Shown here piece by piece: positions 57,300-64,000 of a stretch of DNA of 64,000 bases. Positions within the stretch are counted from its first letter, which is position 1; each line of letters begins with the position of its first letter. The DNA is from Providencia huaxiensis. GTDB lineage: Bacteria > Pseudomonadota > Gammaproteobacteria > Enterobacterales > Enterobacteriaceae. The notes under the pieces are model-generated. The model did no database searches and had not been told where the DNA came from. It saw only the letters and a list, made by a program, of their open reading frames with translations. The stretch spans positions 248,001 through 312,000 of the forward strand of contig NZ_CP031123.2 of assembly GCF_002843235.3 (NCBI RefSeq), read 5' to 3'. Position numbers and translations under genes: made by a program.

Positions 57300-57656
57300 A
57301 TGGAACAATTAGAATGGATTACCCGTGCTTTTATGCAGCCAAGTGATACTCAAATGAGACTATTTCCTGATTTTGTAAATGTGGCAGATCAACTTGCAGT
57401 TGAGTGGGAAATAGCACTAGATGATATAAATTATGAATTATTATCTATTGAGCAAAGTTCTGCGATAAAAGAATTAGATGATTACATGTTGTCTATCAGC
57501 GGCTCAAATAATATCCATTTTTGGAACAATGAAGCTCTTTCATCTTATATAGAGTGGGAAAATATGAGAGCATTAGCTCGAAATGTTGTAGTTAGTATGG
57601 GATGGTCTGAAAGCCCCCCTCCGGAAGATAACGCAATATATATCAATCATGACTAA
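57300..57656 (+). CDS. Candidate CdiI-type immunity protein
   Basis: A 118-residue acidic cytoplasmic protein (MEQLEWITRAFM..., several DE-rich stretches, no signal peptide). It starts 5 bases after the exoprotein stop, the usual place of the cognate immunity gene. AT-rich like the toxin tip. No family is recognised from sequence; the assignment is positional. Its end overlaps the end of the convergent SymE-like gene. Confidence 0.65.
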   Translation: MEQLEWITRAFMQPSDTQMRLFPDFVNVADQLAVEWEIALDDINYELLSIEQSSAIKELDDYMLSISGSNNIHFWNNEALSSYIEWENMRALARNVVVSMGWSESPPPEDNAIYINHD

Positions 57657-57864
57657 CAAGTGATTTTAATAAGATCCCAGCCCCACACTGGGATCTCCTT
57701 AGCCGCCTTACTTCCCCTTCAGCCCACCGGATAATCAACTGTCCGGCTTGGCGAGTGAGGGTAAAGTGACTGCCCACCGTAAACCCCAACTCATTCAGCC
57801 ACTTACCACTTAAGGTGAGTTGCGGGCTGGGGTTGGGTTTACCTCGGTTCGGGGCGTAACCCAC
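57643..57864 (-). CDS. SymE-like toxin-family protein, probably damaged
   Basis: A 73-residue frame beginning with GTG. The segment SPQLTLSGKWLNELGFTVGS followed by GQLIIRW is the SymE/AbrB-like core (compare ITLKGQWLEAAGFATG in E. coli SymE). An in-frame stop lies just upstream (AGATAATATACAGTGGGT), so the usual longer N-terminus is cut. After RWAEGE the frame runs through a hairpin and random-looking residues; removing one G from a GGGG run would give AEGK and a stop at once, suggesting a frameshift. It overlaps the convergent immunity gene end by 14 bases. Confidence 0.55.
   Translation of the reverse strand: MGYAPNRGKPNPSPQLTLSGKWLNELGFTVGSHFTLTRQAGQLIIRWAEGEVRRLRRSQCGAGILLKSLVSHD
57672..57696. 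terminator. Hairpin between the immunity and SymE-like genes
   Basis: AGATCCCAG / CTGGGATCT with a 7-base loop, just after the immunity stop codon. U-tracts are weak (CCTTAG on plus, TATTAAAA on minus), so it may be a modest bidirectional terminator. Confidence 0.55.
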
Positions 57865-57894
57865 TGTATATTATCTGGTTTTGACCACTTCCAA

Positions 57895-58293
57895 TTAATT
57901 ACTCTTTGTTGTCCAGCGCTTCGCATCATGCATATGTAAGATGCTGTTGATCACGGTCTCAATCGCTTCTCTCTCTTTCTCATCTAGCTGTGAAATCGCT
58001 TCAAACTGTCGCTTATTAATGCAGGCAAAGGCGGTTTTGATATCACCGTCGGTAATCATACGCAACTCGATGGGGCGGTGATTAGCAGCACTGCGGACGC
58101 TGAAAAGAACAAGTTGGATACGGGCACGCTGGGCTTTGGGGATATCAAAAATAAAGCTGAGTACAAGGTGGATAGCCAAAGTGGCGGCTTTAGCACAGGG
58201 GGCTCTCCATTTGCAGACCAGCTCGCGAGTAATGCCGCAGGCTCCTTGTTGACCAATGTGAATAACAAAGGGAAAACCACGTGCTTTACGCAC
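57895..58293 (-). pseudogene. HTH-type regulator remnant with an exoprotein-gene fragment in its middle
   Basis: A 132-codon minus-strand frame made of three parts. The first six codons (MRKARG, preceded out of the frame start by KWLITV) look like the start of an XRE HTH. About 86 codons are the antisense of a 261-base copy of the giant exoprotein gene. The last 40 or so (FEAISQLDEKEREAIETVIN and on, ending MHDAKRWTTKSN) read like the C-terminus of XRE-family regulators often found beside symE. The regulator has lost its DNA-binding centre and cannot be functional. The SymE-like gene follows 30 bases later. Confidence 0.55.
58014..58274 (+). repeat. 261-base direct copy of exoprotein 2 positions 55518-55778
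   Basis: From TATTAATGCAGGCAAAGG onward the sequence repeats exoprotein-gene positions 55518-55778 in the same orientation with only a few changes (for example CTTGCGGGT versus CTCGCGAGT). It begins and ends abruptly inside the HTH remnant. The spacing of 2496 bases to the parent means homologous recombination between the copies could delete the exoprotein 3' end, its toxin tip and the immunity gene. Confidence 0.9.
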
Positions 58294-58321
58294 CGTGATC
58301 AGCCATTTGGAAAATGTTATG

Positions 58322-58399
58322 TTAAGGAGCTAAAGAGTTGAACTTGCCATACTCATGCAGTTGGATTTCGTTGAGATCCGTCAGATGCCTTTCTGCCAT
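58322..58399 (-). other. 25-codon frame of unknown origin
   Basis: MAERHLTDLNEIQLHEYGKF followed by NSLAP and a stop. It is protein-like but far too short for a gene, and no family is recognised. It lies just upstream of the HTH remnant on the same strand and may be part of the same decayed locus. Confidence 0.25.
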
Positions 58400-58684
58400 A
58401 ATCTAAATAAAAAAACTAAAGGTTTTAATAAGTGTGAAGAGTATGGCTTAATTATAAAAATATTTATATTTTTCTAAATAATATGATTGCTATAACGTTT
58501 AAAATATAGATTAATATAAGTGTTGATGGTGCTTGAAAACTATTCTAACAATTTATTTATCTTAAATAAGAATAATGAAATATTTAATTAATATTGATCA
58601 ACTAATGGATAAGAAGTGGTATATTATCTAGTATATTGTTTCTGTATGTTAGTTCAGGATAAATTGATAAAAAGGCAGCATATA
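58400..58684 (+). promoter_or_regulatory. Gap between the scrap zone and the thioredoxin-like gene
   Basis: About 285 very AT-rich bases with no further gene fragment. It probably contains the promoter for the thioredoxin-like/TSUP pair. Confidence 0.3.
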
Positions 58685-59032
58685 ATGCACAATATCTTAT
58701 CACTAGATAGTGATAATTTCTCAAATATACTTTACCCTTTAGGGTCGCAAGGCCATCAGACGGTTGTCGTTTATTTTTCGGCATCTTGGTGCTTGCCTTG
58801 TAAAAATATGAAACCTATTTTTACTAAACTTTCTGAATATTTTCAAGAAAATAACATCATTTTTGGCATTGTTGATATTGCTCAATCTCCTACTTTGGCA
58901 CCTCAATATGGTATAAAATCAGTGCCGACAATTGCGGTTTTTCAAGATACTCGGTTAATCGATATTATTGCAGGAGAAATGCCATTTAATAAGGTACTAA
59001 TGGAATTGGAAAAAACGCTCAGTAAGCGTTAA
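58685..59032 (+). CDS. Thioredoxin-fold protein
   Basis: A 115-residue thioredoxin-like protein with the active site WCLPCKNMKP (CxxC) in FSASWCLPC and a cis-proline in GIKSVPTIAVFQD. No signal peptide, so it is presumably cytoplasmic. The start at 58685 (MHNILSLD) removes a hydrophobic, non-family N-terminal extension present in a longer frame from 58616. It lies 42 bases before the TSUP permease gene on the same strand and may be co-transcribed, suggesting a thiol- or sulfur-related role; that link is inference. Confidence 0.85.
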   Translation: MHNILSLDSDNFSNILYPLGSQGHQTVVVYFSASWCLPCKNMKPIFTKLSEYFQENNIIFGIVDIAQSPTLAPQYGIKSVPTIAVFQDTRLIDIIAGEMPFNKVLMELEKTLSKR

Positions 59033-59074
59033 TATTCAGCGAATATATTTAATAATAATGATAAGACATTCATA

Positions 59075-59869
59075 ATGTTAATACTGATATTAGAAGGGTT
59101 ATTGATAGGCTGTCTACTAGGTTTGACGGGAGCTGGCGGGGGAATTCTTGCTGTTCCTGCTTTAATGGCAAGCCAAGATTGGAGTGTAGCATTAGCTGCA
59201 CCTGTCGGGCTTTTAGCTATTACAATAGCGGCTTTTATTAGTGTTATTCAAGGGCTTATAAAAAAGAATATTCGCTATAAAGCGGCTATTTGGATAGCAC
59301 TACTGAGTATTCCTTCTGCCAAGTATGGTATTTATCTTGCCCATATTGTTCCTCCAGTTTGGTTAACGCTTATTTTTAGCCTTGTTATGCTTTATGTCGG
59401 GGGGCGTATATTTTTCAATAGGGTTGATGAGCAAAATGATGCACATTGTTTAATTAATACTGAAACTGGGAAATTTATTTGGAACACTAAAACAGCGTTA
59501 ATCTTTGGGGGGATTGGTGTCATTACAGGGTTACTTACTGGTATGCTAGGTGTCGGTGGTGGTTTTATTATTGTTCCTGCATTGCGAAAGTTCACTAATT
59601 TGAATATGAAGAGCATTATTGCAACATCGTTAATGGTTATTTTCTGTATTGGTAGTATTAGTATTTTCATTAATGTCTGGAATGGGTTCCAATATCCTAG
59701 AGAAATTAGTGTTGTTTTTATTGTTTCATGTGTCATTGGATTATTAATTGGTCGGTTAATAACACATTATATTTCTAATAAAACCATTCAAATGCTATTT
59801 TCAAGTGTTGTCATCTTTGTCGCTTTAGGATTGATCTCATCAGTATTAATTGAGTTAAATGTCATTTGA
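59075..59869 (+). CDS. TSUP-family (TauE/SafE) anion exporter/permease
   Basis: A 264-residue protein with eight predicted membrane segments in two homologous halves. Both halves begin with the family glycine-rich motif: GLTGAGGGILAVPAL near residue 18 and GMLGVGGGFIIVPAL near residue 157. TSUP proteins move sulfite, sulfonates or other small organosulfur anions. Pairing with a thioredoxin-like gene fits sulfur or thiol chemistry, but the substrate is not known. Confidence 0.88.
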   Translation: MLILILEGLLIGCLLGLTGAGGGILAVPALMASQDWSVALAAPVGLLAITIAAFISVIQGLIKKNIRYKAAIWIALLSIPSAKYGIYLAHIVPPVWLTLIFSLVMLYVGGRIFFNRVDEQNDAHCLINTETGKFIWNTKTALIFGGIGVITGLLTGMLGVGGGFIIVPALRKFTNLNMKSIIATSLMVIFCIGSISIFINVWNGFQYPREISVVFIVSCVIGLLIGRLITHYISNKTIQMLFSSVVIFVALGLISSVLIELNVI

Positions 59870-60092
59870 AATAAATTTCAAATATCAGATTATTAATTAA
59901 ATTTTTATAATTTATGCTGTATGTCACTATTTTGAATTATCAGTCACTTATTCTTCTTAAAGAAAGTGAAATTGATTTATCTTCAAGCTCAAAAAGGTAT
60001 AATGAACCATCGCATTTTTCTACCCTGATAATAGTGCAATGGATTACTAATATATTCTTCTGGGTAATCATTAAAGGTTGACTAGTATAATT

Positions 60093-61100
60093 ATGACAAA
60101 ACAAGATAGCTCAACAACGATAATTGATATAGCTAAACGTGCTAATGTAACGGATATTACTGTCTCTAGGGCATTTAATCATCCTGAGATGGTAAAGAAG
60201 GAAACTCGGGATAAAATATTAGCTATAGCACAAGAACTCAATTATGTGCCAAATCTTTTTGCACGTAATCTGAAAAATAAAAATAGCCGCATAATAGGTG
60301 TGGTTACTGATAGCACATTTAACCCTTTTTATGTCGTACTGATTCAAACGGTCTCACGTTTAGCGAAAGAAAAAGGCTATCAAGTCATGATTTTCGATTC
60401 AGATAGCGATGAAAAAGCAGAAAAAACAGCAATCGAAACCTTAGTTAGCTACAAAGCGAGTGGGATCCTACTATCGCCAGTTCGTGATGATAAAGACTAT
60501 CAACCAAGTTACTTATCATTAATTGACCAGCATAATGTGCCTTTAGTTTTTGTTGACCGTTCAATTTATGGTTATCAGAATAAGTATTCGGGGTTGTTTT
60601 TGAAAAACTTTGAAATTGGCGCTTTAACAGGAAAGTTTCTTAACCAGCAAAATAGTGAAAATACACTTATTGTTTCAGGGCCTGAAGGATCTGAAATTAG
60701 TTTGTCTCGTTTAGCGGGTATATATGAAAACTTTCCAAATAGAAAAAATATTAATGTCTTATACAGCAGTTATATGTTTAATAAGAATGATGAAGATTAT
60801 CTAAGAAAAAAAGTTCAAGAGCTTTATACGCCTAATATGTATATTGTTGGGCTGAATGGAATTATTACGGCAGGGATGTATAAAATTATTTTAGAACTAG
60901 GACTTTCTTGCCGTTATTTCTCTGTAGATTTACCACCCTATGCAGATACTTACCATTTATCTATTTCTGGTGTACATCATGATTCGGTATATCTTGGTGA
61001 ATTAACAACAGAGTTATTATTTTCTGAGATAGAGCGAGATTCACATAAAGATCATAAAACAAAACAAATATTTGTTGATGGAAAACTTGTTGTTTATTAA
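60093..61100 (+). CDS. LacI/GalR-family transcriptional regulator
   Basis: A 335-residue regulator. The N-terminal HTH is TIIDIAKRANVTDITVSRAF with the hinge helix NYVPNLFARNLKN. A periplasmic-binding-protein-like effector domain follows (IIGVVTDSTFNPFYVVLIQ, GILLSPV). It is convergent with a ribose-type ABC operon and is probably its repressor; the binding domain family fits a sugar ligand. The ATG at 60093 (MTKQDSS) is chosen; AAAGG lies about 15 bases upstream, and a TTG at 60078 is the alternative. Confidence 0.88.
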   Translation: MTKQDSSTTIIDIAKRANVTDITVSRAFNHPEMVKKETRDKILAIAQELNYVPNLFARNLKNKNSRIIGVVTDSTFNPFYVVLIQTVSRLAKEKGYQVMIFDSDSDEKAEKTAIETLVSYKASGILLSPVRDDKDYQPSYLSLIDQHNVPLVFVDRSIYGYQNKYSGLFLKNFEIGALTGKFLNQQNSENTLIVSGPEGSEISLSRLAGIYENFPNRKNINVLYSSYMFNKNDEDYLRKKVQELYTPNMYIVGLNGIITAGMYKIILELGLSCRYFSVDLPPYADTYHLSISGVHHDSVYLGELTTELLFSEIERDSHKDHKTKQIFVDGKLVVY

Positions 61101-61148
61101 TAATATTTAGAATTAAAGAAGGTTATGATCTTTATATACTCTAAAGAA

Positions 61149-61191
61149 TTCGAGTTGTATGTAAGTGCAGTCAACATCTATACAACTTGAA
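61149..61191. repeat. Short palindrome with TTCGAG-type ends
   Basis: TTCGAGTTGTAT and ATACAACTTGAA pair with one wobble, around a 19-base interior. The outer ends resemble the ends of the ERIC-like elements in this window. It lies after the LacI-family gene. Confidence 0.6.
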
Positions 61192-61205
61192 GTATGAAAA
61201 ATGTA

Positions 61206-61233
61206 AATAGGCAGGTAGCGATACCTGCCTATT
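61206..61233. terminator. Bidirectional terminator between the regulator and ABC permease genes
   Basis: AATAGGCAGGTA / TACCTGCCTATT form a perfect 12-base stem with a 4-base loop (GCGA), with T-rich sequence on both outer sides. It lies 25 bases beyond the permease stop and ends both convergent units. Confidence 0.85.
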
Positions 61234-61258
61234 TTAATGGCGATGAAGGACTATTAAT

Positions 61259-62230
61259 TTAGCGTTTCATTGAGCTAATTAATGTCGCACCCCAAATAAT
61301 TAGGCCTTTTACAATATATTGAACATAAGGTGAAATACCTAATAAATTTAAACCGTTATTAAGTACACCTAAGATCATTGCGCCAATGAGTGTGCCAATG
61401 ATCATACCACGGCCTCCTGCTATTGAGGCGCCACCGAGTACGACCGCAGCAATCGCATCTAACTCAAAGCCTACCCCTGCATTGGGTTGCCCACTCATTA
61501 CTCGAGAGGTAAATATTAACCCAGCGAATGCAGCAGTAAAACCGCTAATGACGTAAACTAACATTTTATAACGTTCAACGCGGATACCACTGAGGCGTGC
61601 AGCTTCTTCATTACCACCAATGGCGTAAATATAACGGCCAAAAGAGACATGATTTAGTACAACATAGAAAATAAGATAAAGGCCAAGCATTAATAAAATA
61701 GGAACTTGAATTCCCATTAACTCTTCGCGTCCCCAAAAAGCAAACTCTTGAGGTAATCCTGACACTGGGTAGCCACCGGTATAAATTAAGGCTAGCCCTT
61801 TAGCAATAATCATGGCGCCTAAGGTGACAATAATTGGTGGCATTTTACCATAAGCGGCTAAAATTCCATTAATGAAGCCAAAAGCAACACCGGATAATAA
61901 ACCCAGAGCAATTGCGGCGTAAGGGTCCATTCCATAATACTTCATTAAGCCTGCCATCAAGGTTCCAGAAAGCGCCATAACAGCACCAACGGACAAGTCA
62001 ATTCCACCTGTTAAGATAGCAAATGTCATACCGATAGCGATAATGGCATTAATAGAAACCTGACGAGCAATTGTCGAAAGGTTATTTACAGTTAAAAAAT
62101 GTTCATTAAAAATGGACATGCAGACAAATAAAAGAATTAAACCAACAAGTGGTAAAAATGCAGGTATTTTTGTTAGCTTAGAAAAACTAAATTTATTTTT
62201 AGTTAATGGAATTGCACTTTGATTAGACAT
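61259..62230 (-). CDS. Ribose-type sugar ABC transporter permease (RbsC family)
   Basis: A 323-residue inner-membrane permease with about 10 hydrophobic segments. Family signatures are MTFAILTGGIDLSVGAVMALSG and DAIAAVVLGGASIAGGRGMIIGTLIGAMILGVLNNGLNL. It forms the channel of a CUT2-type sugar importer. The ATG at 62230 (MSNQSAIPL) has AGGAT close upstream; a longer frame to 62263 is unlikely. It is 10 bases after the ATPase gene. The sugar is not identifiable, so no gene symbol is given. Confidence 0.93.
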   Translation of the reverse strand: MSNQSAIPLTKNKFSFSKLTKIPAFLPLVGLILLFVCMSIFNEHFLTVNNLSTIARQVSINAIIAIGMTFAILTGGIDLSVGAVMALSGTLMAGLMKYYGMDPYAAIALGLLSGVAFGFINGILAAYGKMPPIIVTLGAMIIAKGLALIYTGGYPVSGLPQEFAFWGREELMGIQVPILLMLGLYLIFYVVLNHVSFGRYIYAIGGNEEAARLSGIRVERYKMLVYVISGFTAAFAGLIFTSRVMSGQPNAGVGFELDAIAAVVLGGASIAGGRGMIIGTLIGAMILGVLNNGLNLLGISPYVQYIVKGLIIWGATLISSMKR

Positions 62231-62240
62231 AGTCGTTATC

Positions 62241-63725
62241 CTATATAATATTGCCGGCCGCATGCACCATGATCTGAGTTGAGTTTATTTCGTCTCCAGT
62301 TAACTCAGCGGCAATTTCACCATCTCGAAAAACCAAAACTCTATCACTGACACCAATAACTTCTGGTAGCTCCGATGAAATCATAATAATGGAAATTCCT
62401 TTTTCAGTTAGAGAGCGCATTAATTGATAAATTTCTGATTTTGCCCCAACATCAATACCTCGAGTGGGTTCGTCGAAAATAAGAATTTTGGCTTGTTTAT
62501 TTAGCCAGCGAGCAATAACAACTTTTTGCTGGTTTCCACCGCTTAAAGTAGAAACTGCAGTGTGAGGCTCTGGTGTTTTAACTTTTACTTGGGAAATTAA
62601 ATCAATAGATAAAGTGAGTTCTTTTTTGTTTTGAATTAAAAATAATTTTTGAGCGTGATTGTTTAGCCATATATTTTCTTTAACGGAAAACGGCAATACA
62701 AGTCCTTGAGTTTTTCGGCTTTCTGGTAATAAACCGATACCTAATTGCAGTGCAGTCGCAGCTGATTTAACTTTAACTTCTTTGCCTTCTAAAACAACTT
62801 TTTTCTTGTAAGCCTTATCAGCACCAATCATGGCAAGAATAGTTTCTGTGCGACCTGAACCGACTAATCCAGCAAGCCCTAAAATTTCACCTTTTTTTAA
62901 TTGAAGGTGGTTAGTTGGGCTATATGAAAAACGCTGAACTTCCGCATCTAAGATGACTTCTTGCTCGTTGAATTGGCGTTTATGAGGGTAAATATTTTCA
63001 ACTTCACGGCCAACCATCATTTCGATAATAACGTCTAAATCTGTTTCATCGACCTTACGCGACCCTATATATTGTCCATCGCGTAGTACACTGATGGTGT
63101 CACAGATTTCATAAATCTCTTCTAAATGGTGGGAAATAAAAAACATTCCAACCCCTTTAGCTTTTAAATCGCGCATTACATCGAATAAATGGTTTGCTTC
63201 ATTGGGTGTTAATGTCGCAGTTGGCTCATCTAACACTAAAATCTTAGCATCCAAAGACAGTGCTTTTGCGATTTCAACAAACTGTTGTTCTGCAATACTT
63301 AAATGACTAATGGGCTCATCAATATTAATGTTTACACCCAGTTCAGCTAGGATTTCCTGCGATTTTTTTCGCATTAATTTTCTATCTAATAAACCAAACT
63401 TATTTTTCAACTCTCTATTTAAAAATATATTTTCAAAAGCATTTAAATAAGGAATAAGAGAAAATTCTTGGAAAATAATACCTACGCCTGCTTTTATTGC
63501 ATCTCTGTAGTTATGAAAGGTGTGTTCTTTGCCTTCAATCAGAATTTGTCCGCTATCAGGTTTATGTATTCCACATAACACTTTCATTAGCGTTGATTTA
63601 CCTGCGCCGTTTTCACCTAATAATGCGTGAACCTCCCCTTTTTCTAGGGAGAGATTAATATTATCTAACGCCTTAACCCCAGGGAAAGTTTTACTGACAT
63701 CTTTTAATGCTAATAATTGCATCAT
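62241..63725 (-). CDS. Sugar ABC transporter ATP-binding protein (RbsA family, double ABC domain)
   Basis: A 494-residue protein with two fused ABC domains. The first has Walker A GENGAGKST, signature LSIAEQQFVEIAKAL and Walker B ILVLDEPTATLT. The second has a degenerate Walker A region (GLAGLVGSGRTET), signature LSGGNQQKVVIARWL and Walker B ILIFDEPTRGIDVG. This is the RbsA/MglA layout of CUT2 importers. GGGAAG precedes the start. It drives uptake with the downstream permease and the binding protein encoded upstream. Confidence 0.94.
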   Translation of the reverse strand: MMQLLALKDVSKTFPGVKALDNINLSLEKGEVHALLGENGAGKSTLMKVLCGIHKPDSGQILIEGKEHTFHNYRDAIKAGVGIIFQEFSLIPYLNAFENIFLNRELKNKFGLLDRKLMRKKSQEILAELGVNINIDEPISHLSIAEQQFVEIAKALSLDAKILVLDEPTATLTPNEANHLFDVMRDLKAKGVGMFFISHHLEEIYEICDTISVLRDGQYIGSRKVDETDLDVIIEMMVGREVENIYPHKRQFNEQEVILDAEVQRFSYSPTNHLQLKKGEILGLAGLVGSGRTETILAMIGADKAYKKKVVLEGKEVKVKSAATALQLGIGLLPESRKTQGLVLPFSVKENIWLNNHAQKLFLIQNKKELTLSIDLISQVKVKTPEPHTAVSTLSGGNQQKVVIARWLNKQAKILIFDEPTRGIDVGAKSEIYQLMRSLTEKGISIIMISSELPEVIGVSDRVLVFRDGEIAAELTGDEINSTQIMVHAAGNII

Positions 63726-63821
63726 ATTGCTTCCCTATATTTCTCAACTGCTTAAAAATGGGTAACAAAGCCATTTGGAATTTTTATTCCAATATGCATT
63801 TAATAATTAATATTTATGAAA

Positions 63822-63861
63822 ATGTATTGCACCGAACATCAGAAATACAGGTGCAATACAT
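63822..63861 (-). promoter_or_regulatory. Intercistronic stem-loop between binding-protein and ATPase genes
   Basis: ATGTATTGCACC and GGTGCAATACAT are perfect 12-base arms with a 16-base loop, starting about 30 bases after the binding-protein stop. In ABC operons such structures protect the 3' end of the binding-protein message and limit read-through, so the binding protein is made in excess. No U-run follows on the minus strand, supporting partial rather than full termination. Confidence 0.7.
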
Positions 63862-63891
63862 TGGTTATTGATAACTAACGATTACCAGTGA

Positions 63892-64000
63892 AAGTCTTTA
63901 GCATTGGTTTTGTCGATCAATTTAACATCAATTGGGACTTCTTTAGGGACATTGGCACCCCAGTATTTTGCTAAGCCCATAGCTAAACCAATACGAACTT
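63892..64000 (-). CDS. Sugar ABC transporter substrate-binding protein (C-terminal end, partial)
   Basis: Only the last 35 codons are in the window (reading RIGLAMGLAKYWGANVPKEV, then PIDVKLIDKTNAKDFHW and a stop). The end pattern VP-x-x-V-P-x-x-V-x-L-I matches the last strand and helix of CUT2 (RbsB-type) binding proteins. The gene continues beyond position 64000. It is first in the operon with the ATPase and permease. Confidence 0.75.

Noticed and set aside
1..64000. tRNA or rRNA genes
   Set aside because: None recognised by eye on either strand; a covariance-model search would be decisive.

Overview
The window reads as an AT-rich enterobacterial chromosome segment, most likely Morganellaceae and probably Providencia. 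The signs are a Proteus mrp-like fimbrial operon, an E. coli-like homoprotocatechuate (hpa) cluster, many ERIC-type palindromes and two large two-partner secretion (TPS) loci. The genus is inferred from gene content and sequence style, without any database search.

Layout. (1) 1-8840, minus strand: a chaperone-usher fimbrial operon in the gene order of Proteus mrp (major subunit, anchor-like subunit, usher, chaperone, three minor subunits, two-domain adhesin, small HTH regulator). An O-antigen-ligase/PglL-like membrane protein gene is inserted between the adhesin and regulator genes. (2) 9242-10532, minus: a ToxR/CadC-type membrane-bound winged-helix regulator overlapping a FidL-like membrane protein, placed where the fimbrial operon's control genes would be expected. 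(3) 10886-25988: a complete 4-hydroxyphenylacetate degradation cluster (hpaG1 G2 E D F, then an MFS exporter and a succinate-semialdehyde dehydrogenase, then hpaH I X A and hpaB C), with hpaR divergent at the head. The two additional genes fit the pathway, because HpaI releases succinate semialdehyde. Several ERIC-like elements lie in its gaps, and one reaches the hpaA start codon. (4) 26694-33887: TPS locus 1. The exoprotein frame is cut by one in-frame TAA just before a ParB-like C-terminal domain, followed by a probable immunity gene and a decayed second pair. (5) 34423-43733: core-type genes: betT-like transporter, ybiI, a GNAT, a coiled-coil lipoprotein, DUF421, cptA, kch, and ccmA-ccmB that stop at a terminator with no ccmC-H following. 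(6) 44162-58400: TPS/CDI locus 2, with a 3803-residue CdiA-like exoprotein (ESPR, TPS domain, long repeat array, VENN boundary, C-terminal toxin with an HPGGGRHG motif) and an adjacent immunity candidate. Behind it is a scrap zone with a SymE-like gene and an HTH-regulator remnant whose centre is occupied by a copied 261-bp piece of the exoprotein gene. (7) 58685-64000: a thioredoxin-like protein, a TSUP exporter, a LacI-family regulator, and a ribose-type sugar ABC transporter (permease, double ATPase, and the C-terminal end of the binding protein running off the window).

The most unusual points are the PglL-like gene inside a chaperone-usher operon, the in-frame stop that separates exoprotein 1 from its effector domain, the HTH/exoprotein chimera behind locus 2, and the isolated ccmAB pair.
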